Source: Simmondsia chinensis
Lineage: Eukaryota > Streptophyta > Magnoliopsida > Caryophyllales > Simmondsiaceae
Assembly (NCBI GenBank): GCA_018398585.1
Contig: JAGTTD010000015.1
Span: forward strand, 7,259,001 to 7,323,000
Reading direction: 5' to 3'
Length of the DNA stretch: 64,000 nt
The notes beneath the pieces are model-generated. The model was given only the letters and a program-made list of their open reading frames with translations. It was not told the origin of the DNA and made no database searches. Positions 1-10,424 of this stretch are shown here, piece after piece. Numbering within the stretch: the stretch's first letter is position 1; every line of letters starts with the position of its first letter. The translations under genes and the position numbers were made by a program.

Positions 1-470
1 TCGAATATTGGACTTTCCGATTCGGTACAACTTTCTATAGCACCTAGTAATAAGTTATATACTCATTGATGTTCATTTCATTTAGGAAGGTCTTGAATAT
101 TATCTTTTTAACATTATTTTCAATTATATTAACTTACATTTAATAAACAGTGACATTTGGGAACTCCCTTGACCTCATAGATACTTCGCTTATCGTAACC
201 ATCACAAGTAAAATTTAGAATTAAGAGGTCGCAATTCTTCAATCTCTTCCTTAACCCCAACATTGCTCAAGTGAATTATGTATTTTAAAAGTCAACAATA
301 AAAAAAATTATATAAGGAAATTGATAGACAACTGAAAAGTTCACTCAAAAGAAGGGGGAAAAAAAAAAGAAATTAGGTATCCTTATTTCATGGGGTTTAT
401 AACGTGATGACCATCACATAAGAGGGTCTTTTGATGGAAAAAGTTGATATCTATAACATTTTGGTTTTTC
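1..470. other. AT-rich intergenic stretch, nothing recognised
   Basis: This stretch is AT-rich with short A and T runs. I see no coding pattern, RNA gene or paired repeat in it. Confidence 0.5.
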
Positions 471-940
471 TTTTTTTACTAAAAATCACCTAAATATTAT
501 GTGCGGTTTTAAAAATCACCTAGATCTTTTAATTTTCAAAGTCACAACTCGACTTTTCAAAACTATTCTATGTCACACCTTAATGTAACGTCATTAACAT
601 TTGTCAGTTTTTGTTGACAAGACACTTTAAAAAATAATTTTTAAAATATAAAAATTATCTTTTAAATATTTATAAATTTTTTAGATATTTAAAATTTATC
701 TTAAAAATAAATTCGAATTTTATAAAATTATTTTCTTAAAAAAAGTTAATTTTTAATTCATTAAGCACCAAAAAAGCAAAAACTTTTATTAAGAATAGTT
801 TAATAATTTCTTATTTATTTTAACGAAAAACTAACTGTGTCAACATTAGGTGCGACGTCAAAAAGTTTTGAAAAGTTAAAAAAGTTAGATACTTTTCTAA
901 AATCACATATAAAATATAAGTGATTTTCAGTAAAAAAAAA
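471..940. repeat. Fold-back MITE-like element
   Basis: The left end (about 471-600) and the reverse complement of the right end (about 840-940) read alike. Both begin with a T run, then ACTRAAAATCAC, an AT-rich stretch, and later CTTTTCAAAACT. The centre (600-800) is very AT-rich. No protein is encoded. The TSD is unclear because both edges are A/T homopolymers, so the exact ends and superfamily are uncertain. Confidence 0.55.
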
Positions 941-1898
941 ATTTTTCTAACATTCTTTTTATAACATACAAACATATAATAAAATGGTAAAGACCAATAG
1001 AATTTGTGCGTTGACCAGTTTGTGGGATAAGTGAAAGAGATCATGCGACGTTTAGCCTGCACTATTTTTTTAAATATTTTTTTATGTACAAAGTAATTTT
1101 CAGACCCATTTATTATTATTATTATTATTAATTTTTTTTTTTTGGGGACAAAACCCATTTTTTAATTTGGGATTGTTGGCGTGATCCCACACACTCAAGG
1201 CCACATCTCCCCTATATGTTGACCATTTTCTGCTCTTATATTATTTTATTTTTGATGTGGGCAGATTGTGTATATTTTAGTTATCAATTTATCAAATTAT
1301 GTTAGGAAAATAGTAATGAGTAAAGCAAAAAACTTATTTGAAGCACTAAATAGTCATTGCGTGAAGTTCGCCACTGCATTAAGTTATTTATGTCATTGTA
1401 CTGACACAATGGGACCAAATGGCACTCGGATTCTAAGTGTTAAGTCGCTGCCCATCACTTTGGTGTGCTATAGAGTAGAGGATTAGAATATACCCCAACT
1501 TAATAGTCAACTAAATGAACCAAAAAATATAGAACAGAACGCAGAAGAAAAGAGAGGAAAAAGAGCAATGAGTTTTTCAGTATGTCTTTCTCACAAGACA
1601 GGCCTTCGGTTTATAAAGAGAAAGTTCAATGGTTGGCTGTAACAGGTAATCGAAAAAGGGGCAAAACTGGGGACCAGAGGGTTGAAAATGGAGCGAAAAT
1701 AGCTGACATTGAGAGAATAATAGTTGGATTTCCGGCATTGCCATAACTAGTTTTTCGAAATGATTACATGCCTTAATGGAAAGAAAATGAGAGTTTAGGT
1801 TGTAAAAAGACCACATCAAACTACACTGGATCACACCTAGCCAGGTGCAATAGGGCGTGTTCACTTATGGTCCAACAGGCCAACTCTTGTTTCAGAAC
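941..1898. other. Intergenic stretch with a TTA microsatellite
   Basis: There is a short (TTA)n followed by a T run near 1109-1142. Short open frames on both strands have no recognisable domains. No other element was seen. Confidence 0.4.
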
Positions 1899-1950
1899 AC
1901 TTCACCAAGCACTTGCCAAAAAAAAAAAAAAAAAAAAACTTCACCAAGCA
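1899..1950 (+). mobile_element. Minimal poly-A insertion flanked by a 13-bp TSD
   Basis: The 13-mer ACTTCACCAAGCA occurs at 1899-1911 and again at 1938-1950. Between the two copies lie only CTTGCC and a run of about 20 A. This is what an extremely 5'-truncated target-primed retroposition (LINE or SINE tail) leaves behind. Confidence 0.65.
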
Positions 1951-2210
1951 TTGTAAAGGGGATGTGTATAGAATGACTTCCCCAATTTTCTATGTGGGAC
2001 AATGTCCCCAAGTAAAATTGAAGCGAAACTTACTAACATTGACCCCCAACATGATTTAAGTTTCAAAAAGAAAAGATTATTTTGCAAGAGAAACACACTT
2101 ATTATACGAAATATCTTTTGGATTGGAATGGATACCTAGTAAATATTCATGTCCTATAACCTTGTTGGTGAGCTAAGCCTTGAATCTAAAAGGTTATTAT
2201 AAATAGCATG
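1951..2210. other. Intergenic, nothing recognised
   Basis: AT-rich DNA without visible structure, ending at the copia insertion site TATAC (2211-2215). Confidence 0.4.
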
Positions 2211-2215
2211 TATAC

Positions 2216-2562
2216 TGTAAAAATTAAGAACACAAAAATAGGAATGGAAAATGATACTTTTATTTTCTATATCATATAAACATTACAACTACTAACTATT
2301 TATACTAAAGAAATCCTAACTAAGATGAACCAAATCCTTCTACTACCATTACATGATTTACACAAAGAAACAAAAGCCATTCAATTGGAATTGAAGTGGC
2401 CAGTTATGGAGAAAGGAAGAGAAAGGGATTAATGCACCTACCACCATCACCAATGCTACACGACTAATTACAATACTAAGTACTAGCCTATTAATTGTAA
2501 ATACAAGAATATGCTTAGAATCTTTACAAATATAAAGTATAATACAAGAATAGTATTCAACA
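2216..2562 (-). repeat. 3' LTR of the copia element at 2216-7426
   Basis: It has the same length and ends as the 5' LTR, lies directly next to the polypurine tract, and is flanked outside by TATAC. Confidence 0.95.
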
Positions 2563-2573
2563 CTCCCCCTCAA
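2563..2573 (-). promoter_or_regulatory. Polypurine tract
   Basis: The minus strand reads TTGAGGGGGAG immediately before the 3' LTR. This is the primer site for plus-strand DNA synthesis. Confidence 0.85.
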
Positions 2574-3520
2574 GTTGGAGCATGTAAGTTTACGATGCCC
2601 AACTTGCGAAGGAGAGTTGTAAACTCTGTTGAACCAAGCCCTTCGGTAAAGATGTCCGCTACTTGTCCCGTTGACCGAACAAAGGAGGTCGCAATCTGCT
2701 TGGACAATAACTTTTCTCGAACGAAATGGCAATCAATTTCAATATGCTTCGTCCTTTCATGGAAAACGGGATTGGAGGCGATATGAAGTGCTGCCTGATT
2801 ATCACAAAATAAGACAGAAGCATAGTCAATAGGAACAAGAAGGTCAGTCAACAAGTAACGTAACCACACAAGCTCACTCGTCATGGCTGCCATGGATCGA
2901 TACTCTGCCTCAGCCGAAGACCGTGAGACTACGGTCTGTTTCTTGGAACGCCAAGAAATTGGCGACCCACCCAAAAAGGTAATAAAACCTGTGGTGGAAC
3001 GTCTTGTGGTTGGACACCCCGCCCAATCTGCATCACAATATGCTCTCAAACGTAGATCATTCTCAAAAGGTAAAAAAATACCCTGTCTTGGCGTCCCTTT
3101 CAGATACCGCAAAACACGTGTAGCAGCCTCAAGATGTGGAACTCGAGGATCATGCATGAACTGACTCAAAATGCGAACGGCATAACTAATATCTGGTCTA
3201 TTTAAGGCCAAGTAGAGAAGTCGTCCTACTAGTCTTCTATACCGACCGTCATCCTCAACCTTGTCCCCCACCTGATCTGCTAATCCATGATTCTGTACTA
3301 TTGGAGTAGGAGCTAGTCTAGCCCCTAGCAAGCCAACCTCATTCAAAATATCCAACACATACTTTCGTTGACTCAAGACCATCCCTTTAGGGGACCGAGC
3401 AACCTCGATTCCTAAGAAGTATTTGATGGGTCCTAGGTCTTTAATTCCAAAAGTGGTATTCAAGGTTTCTTTCACGTTAGCAATATGTTCTTCATTGTTT
3501 GATAATGACATCATCAACAT
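2570..3520 (-). pseudogene. copia reverse transcriptase C-terminus and RNase H
   Basis: A 316-residue open frame. It starts just after the YVDD motif with the RT thumb (KDLGPIKYFLGIEVARS, GRLLYLALNRPDISYAV). RNase H follows, with YCDADWAGC, SSAEAEYRSMA, FCDNQAALHIASNP and the terminal LRKLGIVNLHAPT. The stop codon at 2570-2572 overlaps the polypurine tract, as in related elements. It is the least damaged segment of this element. Confidence 0.93.
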
Positions 3521-4940
3521 AAATTAATATCCCGGTAAAAATCCCATCACGATGAAACGTGAATAGTGAATAGTCGGCTCTGGACTGTGTGAATCCAATA
3601 TTAAGCAAGGTTGAAGTAAACTTATGATTCCAATTACGTGAAGCTTGTTTGAGTCCGTATAAAGATTTTCGCAAACGACATACTTTGCCCTTATGTTGTT
3701 GTTCAAACCCTTGTGGAAGTTTCATATAAACTTCCTCATCCAAGTCCCCATGTCAAAATGCGTTATTTACGTCTAATTGATATATTATCCAATTTCTTGC
3801 AATAGCAACAACTAAAATACATCGAGCATTCCCTAATTTGGCAACAAGGGCAAAAGTATCATGATAATCTATACCTTCGACTTGCGTGTAGCCTTTGGCT
3901 ACCAACCTTGCTTTGTGTCGTTCTATCGACCCGTCTGATTTGTACTTCACTTTGTATACCCACTTGGAGTCAATTGCCTTCTTTCCCAATGGCAAAGTTT
4001 CCAATGTCCATGTCTTATTCTCTTCTAAGGCTCGTATTTCCTTCTCCATCGCGTCCCTCCAATGTTTGTATTCTACTGCCTGTTTAAAATTTTTAGGCTC
4101 ATCACAAGATGTGATGGCACTCAAAAAATTACAGTAAGCGTTAGAAAAATGCACATTCGAAGTGAAATTTGAAATGGGATACACTATACCAGAATTCGCT
4201 GATGGAGTGGTAGCAGGAGCATGGGCTATAGAAGAAGGAGCGTCACAAATATAGTCTTGATATTTTGCCGGTGCAGAACGTAATCGGGTACTTCTCCTAA
4301 CTATCGGGGCTTCTTCTTCACGGTTTCGATTATCTGTAATACCCAAATCTTCTTCCGAAGCAGTAACAGGTGCTGCATCGAGGTCTTCCTCGGCTTCTGT
4401 CCAGCCAACCGACCCAGAAGCTCCTGGTTGCTGTTCGGTCGGCTGCCGTTCAGTGAGCTGCTGGTCAGCTGGCGGCTGTTCGGCCAGCAGCTGTGCTGGG
4501 GCCGGCATTTGATGGGCCAGCCCGACATCGTGAATGAACGTATCCGGGTCTTGATGTGTTTGTTTATTATTAGGATCCTGGGTTTGTAGAAACGGAAAAA
4601 TATCCTCATAAAAACAAACATCTTGTGAAATCACAATCCTTTTCTCTTCACGATTGTAAATTTTATAACCCTTTTTTCCATGTGGATTACCAATGAAAAC
4701 ACCCGAAGCAGCTCGAGTATCAAACTTATCACTTGTCCTATCCTTCGTGTGGTAATAACACAAACTCCCAAACACACGCAAATGACTATACTCAGGTATT
4801 TTGCCAAAAAGTAGCTCATACAGGCTTTTGTTTTGAAGAACTGAAGAAGGAGTCAAATTTATCAAATAGGCTGCGATTAAAACGCACTCACCCCAAAAAT
4901 TCCTAGGCAAACCTGCTTGGAACCTCAGTGCTCTCCCCAC
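3521..4940 (-). pseudogene. copia integrase C-terminus and reverse transcriptase (broken)
   Basis: This segment begins with the end of the integrase core ([16 protein letters not shown]), followed by the GKKGYKIY region and a low-complexity linker rich in Gln, Pro and Glu. The reverse transcriptase then starts at WRDAMEKEIRALEENKTW and includes [20 protein letters not shown] and [12 protein letters not shown] at 3753-3755 replaces the Leu before [16 protein letters not shown]; the frame resumes directly and contains the catalytic ILIYVDDVII. A frameshift near 3492-3520 separates this from the RNase H part. The enzyme would copy element RNA into DNA. Confidence 0.92.
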
Positions 4941-6145
4941 TCTAATAAGTGTTTGTGCTTTCGCTCGACCACCCCATTTTGTTGTGGTGTCCCAACTAAA
5001 GAAGTTTGGAACTGAATCCCGTGTTTAGCATAGAACTCCAAAAGCGGCCCGTATTTGAACTCTTGCCCGTTGTCACTCCTCATTTGCTTAACCTGAAACC
5101 CAAATTATGTTTTGACCATATGACAGAAATCCATGAGAATTGTATGCGCTTGGGATTTTTCTCTCATTAGATAAACCCAAGTACACCGACTAAAGTCATC
5201 AACAATAGTAAGAAAGTACCGAGCACCGGTTAAGGACATAATTCGATATGGACCCCAAATATCACAGTGTATTAAATCAAAACATTCACGAGTCTTAGTA
5301 ACAGATGAAGGGAAAGGTAAACGTGCCTGCTTGGCACAGTGACAAATATCACAAACGACATCAGTTTTTTTAACACTCAAATTCGGAAAAACACATAGCT
5401 TCTGAAATGAAACATGACCAAGACGTCGATGCCACAAAAGGGCATTTTTATTCACTTGGGCCGAAAGAGCAGCATGACCCGCGCACTGTGCTTGCAAGAA
5501 GTATAGCCCATCTCGTTGCTTACCCGCTCCAATCAGCCTCTTCGAGTGTAGGTCCTGTATATAACAAAAATTACGATGAAACGTTAATGTGCAATTTTCA
5601 TTTTGAGTTAGTTTGCTCACTGATAATAAGTTATAATGAAAACCAGGCACGTAGAGTACATCCCGAAGGATAAAATTATTTGAGATTTTGACCTTTCCCA
5701 TATGGGTGACTCTTAAAGAGGTCCCGTTAGGCAATTTAACGGGCCCAACAAAATTGTTTATTTCAACATCAAACATAACCGACAGTGAGGACACCATATG
5801 ATCGGTGGCACCTGTGTCTATTATCCAATCATCAAATGACAAAACTTGACCTGTCAGGTTAACACTAGGAGAAGCCGACACGGGACCAAGGAGGGACATG
5901 AGCTGATGATACTGCGCAGCGGATAAACCCAAAACGGGACTGTCACAATCCCCAAGAGGCTCAGTTTCTGTTTCTGTAGCAGCAGCAAGCGGGCCGCGAG
6001 CAACGCTTCCTTGTCCTTTGTTCCTCCAACCAGGCGGGTAACCTATTAATTCAAAACACCGGTCCTTGGAATGGCCCTGTTTCTTACAATGAGCACACGT
6101 AAACCGGTTAGTACGTCGGGCATTGTTGCCCGCCCCGGCAGCCAC
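4941..6145 (-). pseudogene. copia nucleocapsid-protease-integrase segment (broken)
   Basis: The frame opens with a CCHC zinc knuckle (CAHCKKQGHSKDRC), then the aspartic protease motif WIIDTGATDHM. The integrase follows with its HHCC zinc-binding part (WHRRLGHVSF ... CDICH) and the start of the catalytic core (CDIWGPYR, VDDFSRCTWVYL). The ORF stops at a TAA (5105-5107) where the family has Gln after MVKT. Reading continues in the same frame past the stop with SDNGQEF and [11 protein letters not shown], which supply the second Asp and the Glu of the DDE triad. A frameshift then occurs near 4940-4945. Confidence 0.9.
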
Positions 6146-6930
6146 GCCACCAACCGTGGCCTAGGCTACCAAAACCGTGGCATCTGGTGCCACGATAGAA
6201 CCCGCTGCTACACTTGCTTGCTTCTCCTCCTGACACAAAATCGAGTATGCACTACCAACAGATGTTAAGGGCTTAGTGTTCATAAGTTGAGAACGAACAG
6301 TTGCAAAGGAAGGATCGAGCCCCATTAAAAGATCCAACAATTTTTCCATATCGCGAATCTGCGAAAAAGCTTTGGCATGCCCACAAGTGCACGGTGGAAT
6401 CTCAACAAGAGTATATAATTAATCCCATAAGGACCTTAACTTAGTGAAATAAGTTGAGACGGACAAGTTTTCTTGCTTTAAATGCGTGATCGTGCGTTTT
6501 AACTCGTAAATACGAGGAACATTGCCTTGTGAGAACCTCTCATGCAAGTCTAGCCAAATATCATGCGCAGTTTCTAAATAGGTAATGCTCTCGTTAATTT
6601 CTTTTGACACAGAGTTAGAAAGCCAAGTAGCAACCATGGAGTCACAAGCACTCCAATTTTCGAAATCCGGTGAATTTTCATCCGGTTTTGTTATACTATC
6701 ATCAAGAAAACCAATTTTCCTCTTTGCTTTGAATACCTTAAGAATAGCCCTTCTCCAAGAAGGATAGTTGGGTCCTGTTAAATGTTTTGAACAAAAACTA
6801 GTCCTGGGTTACCCGAGGGATGTAGGTAAAATGGTGAGTTAACATCAATAACTCCCCCTATCGCGGGAGCTGGCATGATAACTTGGTTAACATTAGCTTG
6901 AGTGTTCTCGGTATTGTTAACATCCGCCAT
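6146..6930 (-). pseudogene. copia gag (capsid) pseudogene
   Basis: Gag packages element RNA into virus-like particles. The likely start codon is at 6928-6930, shortly after the primer-binding site. The early frame runs into a shift near 6780-6790; the rest continues in another frame, with a helical capsid region around 6419-6637 including SVSKEINESITYLETAHDIW. An in-frame TAA lies at 6419-6421 (after LWD, where the family has Glu) and a TAG at 6161-6163. The nucleocapsid zinc knuckle follows in the next segment. The N-terminal part before the frameshift resembles the usual plant copia gag start. Confidence 0.85.
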
Positions 6931-7067
6931 TTTACAAAATCAAAACACAAAACAAGCACAAAAAGCAAGAGGAAAAGAAGAAAGACTCACAAACTACACC
7001 TTTAATGGTGTTTCGGTAAAGCCCCAACAAGGAAGAAGGAAGCCGTTTCAATGCAAGATCGTAGCTT

Positions 7068-7079
7068 GCTCTAATACCA
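7068..7079 (-). promoter_or_regulatory. Primer-binding site, initiator tRNA-Met type
   Basis: The minus strand reads TGGTATTAGAGC directly after the 5' LTR. This is one base off the usual plant retrotransposon site TGGTATCAGAGC, complementary to the 3' end of initiator tRNA-Met. Confidence 0.85.
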
Positions 7080-7426
7080 TGTAAAAATTAAGAACACAAA
7101 AATAGGAATGGAAAATGTTACTTTTATTTTCTATATTATATAAACATTACAACTACTAACTATTTATACTAAAGAAATCCTAACTAAGATGAACCAAACC
7201 CTTCTACTACCATTACATGAGTTACACAAAAAAATAAAAGCCATTCAATTGGAATTGAAGTGGCCGGTTATGGAGAAAGGAAGAGAAAGGGATTAATGCA
7301 CCTACCACCATCACTAATGCTACACTACTAATTACAATACTAAGTACTAGCCTATTAATTGTAAATACAAGAATATGCTTATAATCTTTACAAATAAAAA
7401 GTATAATACAAGAATAGTATTCAACA
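7080..7426 (-). repeat. 5' LTR of the copia element at 2216-7426
   Basis: On the minus strand it starts TGTTGAATAC and ends TTTTTACA, next to the primer-binding site. It matches the LTR at 2216-2562 apart from about 11 substitutions and has the same length. Confidence 0.95.
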
Positions 7427-7431
7427 TATAC

Positions 7432-7784
7432 TAACTTCATGTAATTTCAACATTGAATCATATTCTACTAACAAGACTTATATGGTCCCTTATAACAACC
7501 TGAAAGCTAGCTTGGTAATCGGGAATGCTTTAGAAAGTAGAGTTCACACTCTCAACAGGAGATGATTATCATCCCTACATTCTCATAGGTGAAAGCATGA
7601 AGTTTATTGTTTCGTAGTAGCCATATTAGGCTATGCACTCATTGAGAGCTCTAAGCTGAGCCTCAACAACAGGACATATACAAAAATACATAAACCATAC
7701 CAAAAAAAAAAAAAAAAAATCATAAGCTATCATTATCTCAGAATGGTTCGGGTAGTAAATATAAATTTTCCAAATCCCTACCTT
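7432..7784. other. Intergenic, nothing recognised
   Basis: AT-rich DNA with an A run near 7701-7718. I see no gene or paired repeat. Confidence 0.4.
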
Positions 7785-7789
7785 CATTT

Positions 7790-8291
7790 TGTGAGAGTAT
7801 AAAACTATTTTTAGGCCTTTACTCATTTGCTTAAACTTTTGGGAAAGATGGTTCATGTGACATGGTATCAAAGCCTTGTTGACCAAGAGGTCATGAGTTC
7901 GAATCTCAAAAGCCCCCACTTCCCTCTAACGAGGAACCCGGTTACCTGGTAAACCCCAGCTCATGTGACAACCCACACACCACAGAAGCCAATTAAGTCA
8001 AGGATAAGTCAAGGAGAGGTTCAAGGGGGGAATCGAACTCCGGAAGTTTTGGCCTAAAGCAGTGCTCTATCCCCTCACTTGCCTCCAATCAATGAGGCAA
8101 GGCCCTGGTGGGTAACAGACCCCACTTTCAATACTAAAAAAAATTTAAGCACAAGGTTTGAGGTGGGCTTGTGCACTATTCATGCTTTAATCCCAATTGG
8201 CATTCGCGTGGGAGAGTATGTTAGAGTATGAAAACTATTCCTGGGCCTTCACTTACCAGCTTAAGATTTTAGGAAGGATGGGTCCTTGGCA
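7790..8291 (+). mobile_element. TRIM (miniature LTR retrotransposon) with a nested SINE
   Basis: Two 73-bp direct repeats (7790-7862 and 8219-8291) begin TGTKAGAGTAT and end in CA. The sequence TGGTATCAAAGCC follows the first repeat directly and matches a tRNA-Met primer-binding site with one change. A purine-rich tract (GTGGGAGAGTA) runs up to the second repeat. Without the nested insertion the element would be about 296 bp, with no coding capacity. Flanks CATTT/TATTT give a near-match 5-bp TSD. It must have moved using proteins from another LTR element. Confidence 0.78.
7922..8119 (-). mobile_element. tRNA-derived SINE nested in the TRIM
   Basis: About 198 bp lie between two copies of CCCCACTT (7914-7921 and 8120-8127). 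On the minus strand the insert has a tRNA-like head: TAGAGCACTGC at 8059-8069 (box A side) and GAGTTCGATTCC at 8029-8040 (box B). The TSD is short for a SINE, so a different insertion mechanism is possible. Confidence 0.55.
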
Positions 8292-8296
8292 TATTT

Positions 8297-9580
8297 GACC
8301 CATTGAACCCAAGAGTTTTCTTTGGGTTGGGTATCCATTAAGATTAGGACACACAAACGGGCTTAATTCTCATTTCCTTTGTTGTACCACATACTGCATA
8401 TTTAAAAAAGCCTTTAGTAAGTGGATATTCCAAGTTTCTCTCACTCCTCCTCTATCCAGTGTATCACAATACCATGTCTAAGGCGAGTATGCCTTCGCAT
8501 GCCATCATACACCTCACTTTTTGCTACTAAAATGGTCGTTCATGAGTCATAATGTAACTGAAGGTATGGTATATCCCTATAATGGAATGTCCCTCAATAC
8601 ATTCCAAAGCCACTAAGCTTCCAAACCTACCATTTTTTATGCAATGAATTCAAATTCCATAATTGATTTAGAAATACAAGTTTGCGTAGAAGATTTCCAA
8701 GAAGGGATGACAATTGGAACCAAAATCATTGGATATCCATTCAAGCCAATCCTATTACGATGAATTTGGATATAAAAGATGGGTTTTAAATGGATTTAGG
8801 TTTAGATGTTGATAAATGGGTTTTGGGTAGGGTTGAATCTAGATGACATTAAACTTAACCCAACCCAAACTTGGCCCAAATCAAACCCAAAATTATATTT
8901 AGTGTAGGATTATATTTAAAATTACTAAATTTTGAGTCTTCGCTTTACCAAACCGAATGTTGAAATTTTTTTATCATGGCAAGATTTTGGAGCTTACACT
9001 GGCACTATAATATTCTTTGTAAAAAACCACAATGTAATAACCTTTGTGCAATACTTGGGCTTGTCCCCTTCTCCGATTCTTCATTGTTAGTCCTTGTATT
9101 TTGCTTATTTTGTCAATTTGCTGGTCCCCATTTTGTCCCAATGGTTGGGACAATAGTTGGCAAAGCCCAGAATGCAGGCTCGTGGTACGAACCAAATCAA
9201 TAAGCCAACGAGTCAATCAATCAATATCAACAAAAGTAGTATATTTGTGTATAATTTGTTTTAAATCGTACAAAAGTATTGGATTTACAAGCAAAGATAT
9301 AGGTTAAGGGATGGGAGAGGGAGATAGAGAGAGAGAATTGAGAGATAGAGAGAAAGGGGAGGGAGAGATCGAGAGAGAGAGAGGGAGAGAGAAATACTCA
9401 ACAATTCATCCATGCTCCTCCTCTACGCTGAGGGCTCTTATTTATAGAGTAAGAGGGGGAGTATAATTGGTATTAAAGAACTTAAATAATTTTATTAATA
9501 AATAAACTACCCCTACCAACTATATTTTGGATTTTATCAATTTGAATCCATCCCGCTCCTTCAATCTTTACCATTTAAAA
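8297..9580. other. Intergenic DNA with a GA-rich tract
   Basis: No gene or complete element was seen. A (GA)n-rich stretch occupies about 9308-9397 and is followed by a TATA-like TTTATAGA near 9440. That combination resembles the promoter part of an LTR, but no partner repeat was found. Confidence 0.4.
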
Positions 9581-9584
9581 AAAA

Positions 9585-9858
9585 AATTGTCAATTTAATC
9601 TCCATACAATTGAAAGTGTTTCAATTAAGTCCATTGTTGAAATTAATTCTAACTTTGGGCTATAATTATACAATACATTCACTCTATATAAAGGTTCACC
9701 CCTTTGTAAAGACTCTCTGAATATGAAAAGCATATTCAATTAATGTTACAATTTTCACTAGAAATTAACATAAATTTTAACAATGGATTTGATTAAACAA
9801 TTTAAATTTTGCATGATGAATTTGACACAATTGAAAGTACAAAAACTAAATTGACAAG
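9585..9858. repeat. Fold-back MITE-like repeat
   Basis: The left arm TTGTCAATTTAAT...CAATTGAAAGTG pairs with the right arm (reverse complement TTGTCAATTTAGT...CTTTCAATTGTG). The arms are imperfect, and the centre is AT-rich without coding potential. The ends are approximate. Confidence 0.45.
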
Positions 9859-9874
9859 ATAAACTAGAAGGAGT

Positions 9875-10047
9875 ACAACAACAACAACAGACCCAGTGCC
9901 TCCAAGGGCTCCCGCAAAAGTAGGGTTTGGGGAGGGTAGGTGTACGCAGCCTTCCCCCTTCAGGGGGCTACCCTAAAGAGAGGCTGTTTCCGAGGACCCC
10001 CAGCCTAAAAAGATAGTCTACACCAATCAGCCAAAGACAAAGTGAAG
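9875..10047 (-). mobile_element. 5'-truncated RTE-LINE tail (or Au-like SINE tail)
   Basis: On the minus strand this carries the same 3' module as the RTE LINE at 20476-21162: GAGGACCCCC-type start, CAGCCTCTC, CTGCGTACA, a CCCCAAACCC stretch, GCACTGGG and a terminal (TTG)n seen here as ACAACAACAACAACAG. Possible 9-bp TSD AGAAGGAKT at 9866-9874 and 10048-10056. No 5S or tRNA-like head is visible, so a truncated LINE tail fits best. Confidence 0.65.
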
Positions 10048-10123
10048 AGAAGGATTAATAGTGTAAATACTATAATAAATTTAGTTATCACTTTGTTTTT
10101 CCTTTTCTCTAGATTCTCTCTTT

Positions 10124-10407
10124 GCTGGTTTTCATTCATGAGTTTTCTCCTAATATTTAAACTTTAAGATAGTTGGTTGTTTGATATGGTATATAAACTT
10201 TGTTGATAAGAGGTTGCATGTTCGAATTTCAAAAGCCTCCACTCTTAATGTGAATATAATTTCATCACAAGATTTGAAGTATGTTTATGCAATATCCATA
10301 CTTAATACCATATAGCTGTTTATATGAGGGGGCATGGTAGAGTATAAAATCATTCATGATTTGTCTCTCGATAGCTTAACCTTTTGAGATAGTTGGAGGA
10401 TGATGCA
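10124..10407 (+). mobile_element. Second, more decayed TRIM copy
   Basis: It shares the layout and much of the sequence of the TRIM at 7790-8291: a degenerate left repeat ending near 10196, a TGGTATATAAAC primer site remnant, GAGGTTGCATGTTCGAATTTC internal sequence, a GAGGGGGCA purine tract, and a 73-bp right repeat (10335-10407). The left boundary is approximate. Confidence 0.6.
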
Positions 10408-10424
10408 ATATGGATATAAGAGAG

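Larger units (their letters stand above)
2216..7426 (-). mobile_element. Complete Ty1/copia LTR retrotransposon (Ale/Retrofit-like), disabled
   Basis: A 5.2-kb element on the minus strand. Two 347-bp LTRs (TG...CA) bound it, and the 5-bp target duplication TATAC flanks it exactly (2211-2215 and 7427-7431). A primer-binding site and a polypurine tract sit next to the LTRs. The internal region encodes, in copia order, gag, protease, integrase, reverse transcriptase and RNase H. The proteins resemble plant RE1/Retrofit-type copia polyproteins; I assign this lineage from motif style, not a tree. The reading frame has at least four in-frame stops and three frameshifts, so this copy cannot be autonomous. 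The two LTRs differ at about 11 of 347 positions by my count, which suggests insertion in the last few million years. Confidence 0.95.

Noticed and set aside
2883..3164. Plus-strand frames within the minus-strand copia element
   Set aside because: They oppose the RNase H coding region and have no domains of their own.
9875..10047. A third 5S-headed SINE
   Set aside because: The tail matches, but upstream of it on the minus strand there is no 5S sequence; the same holds for 19372-19500.
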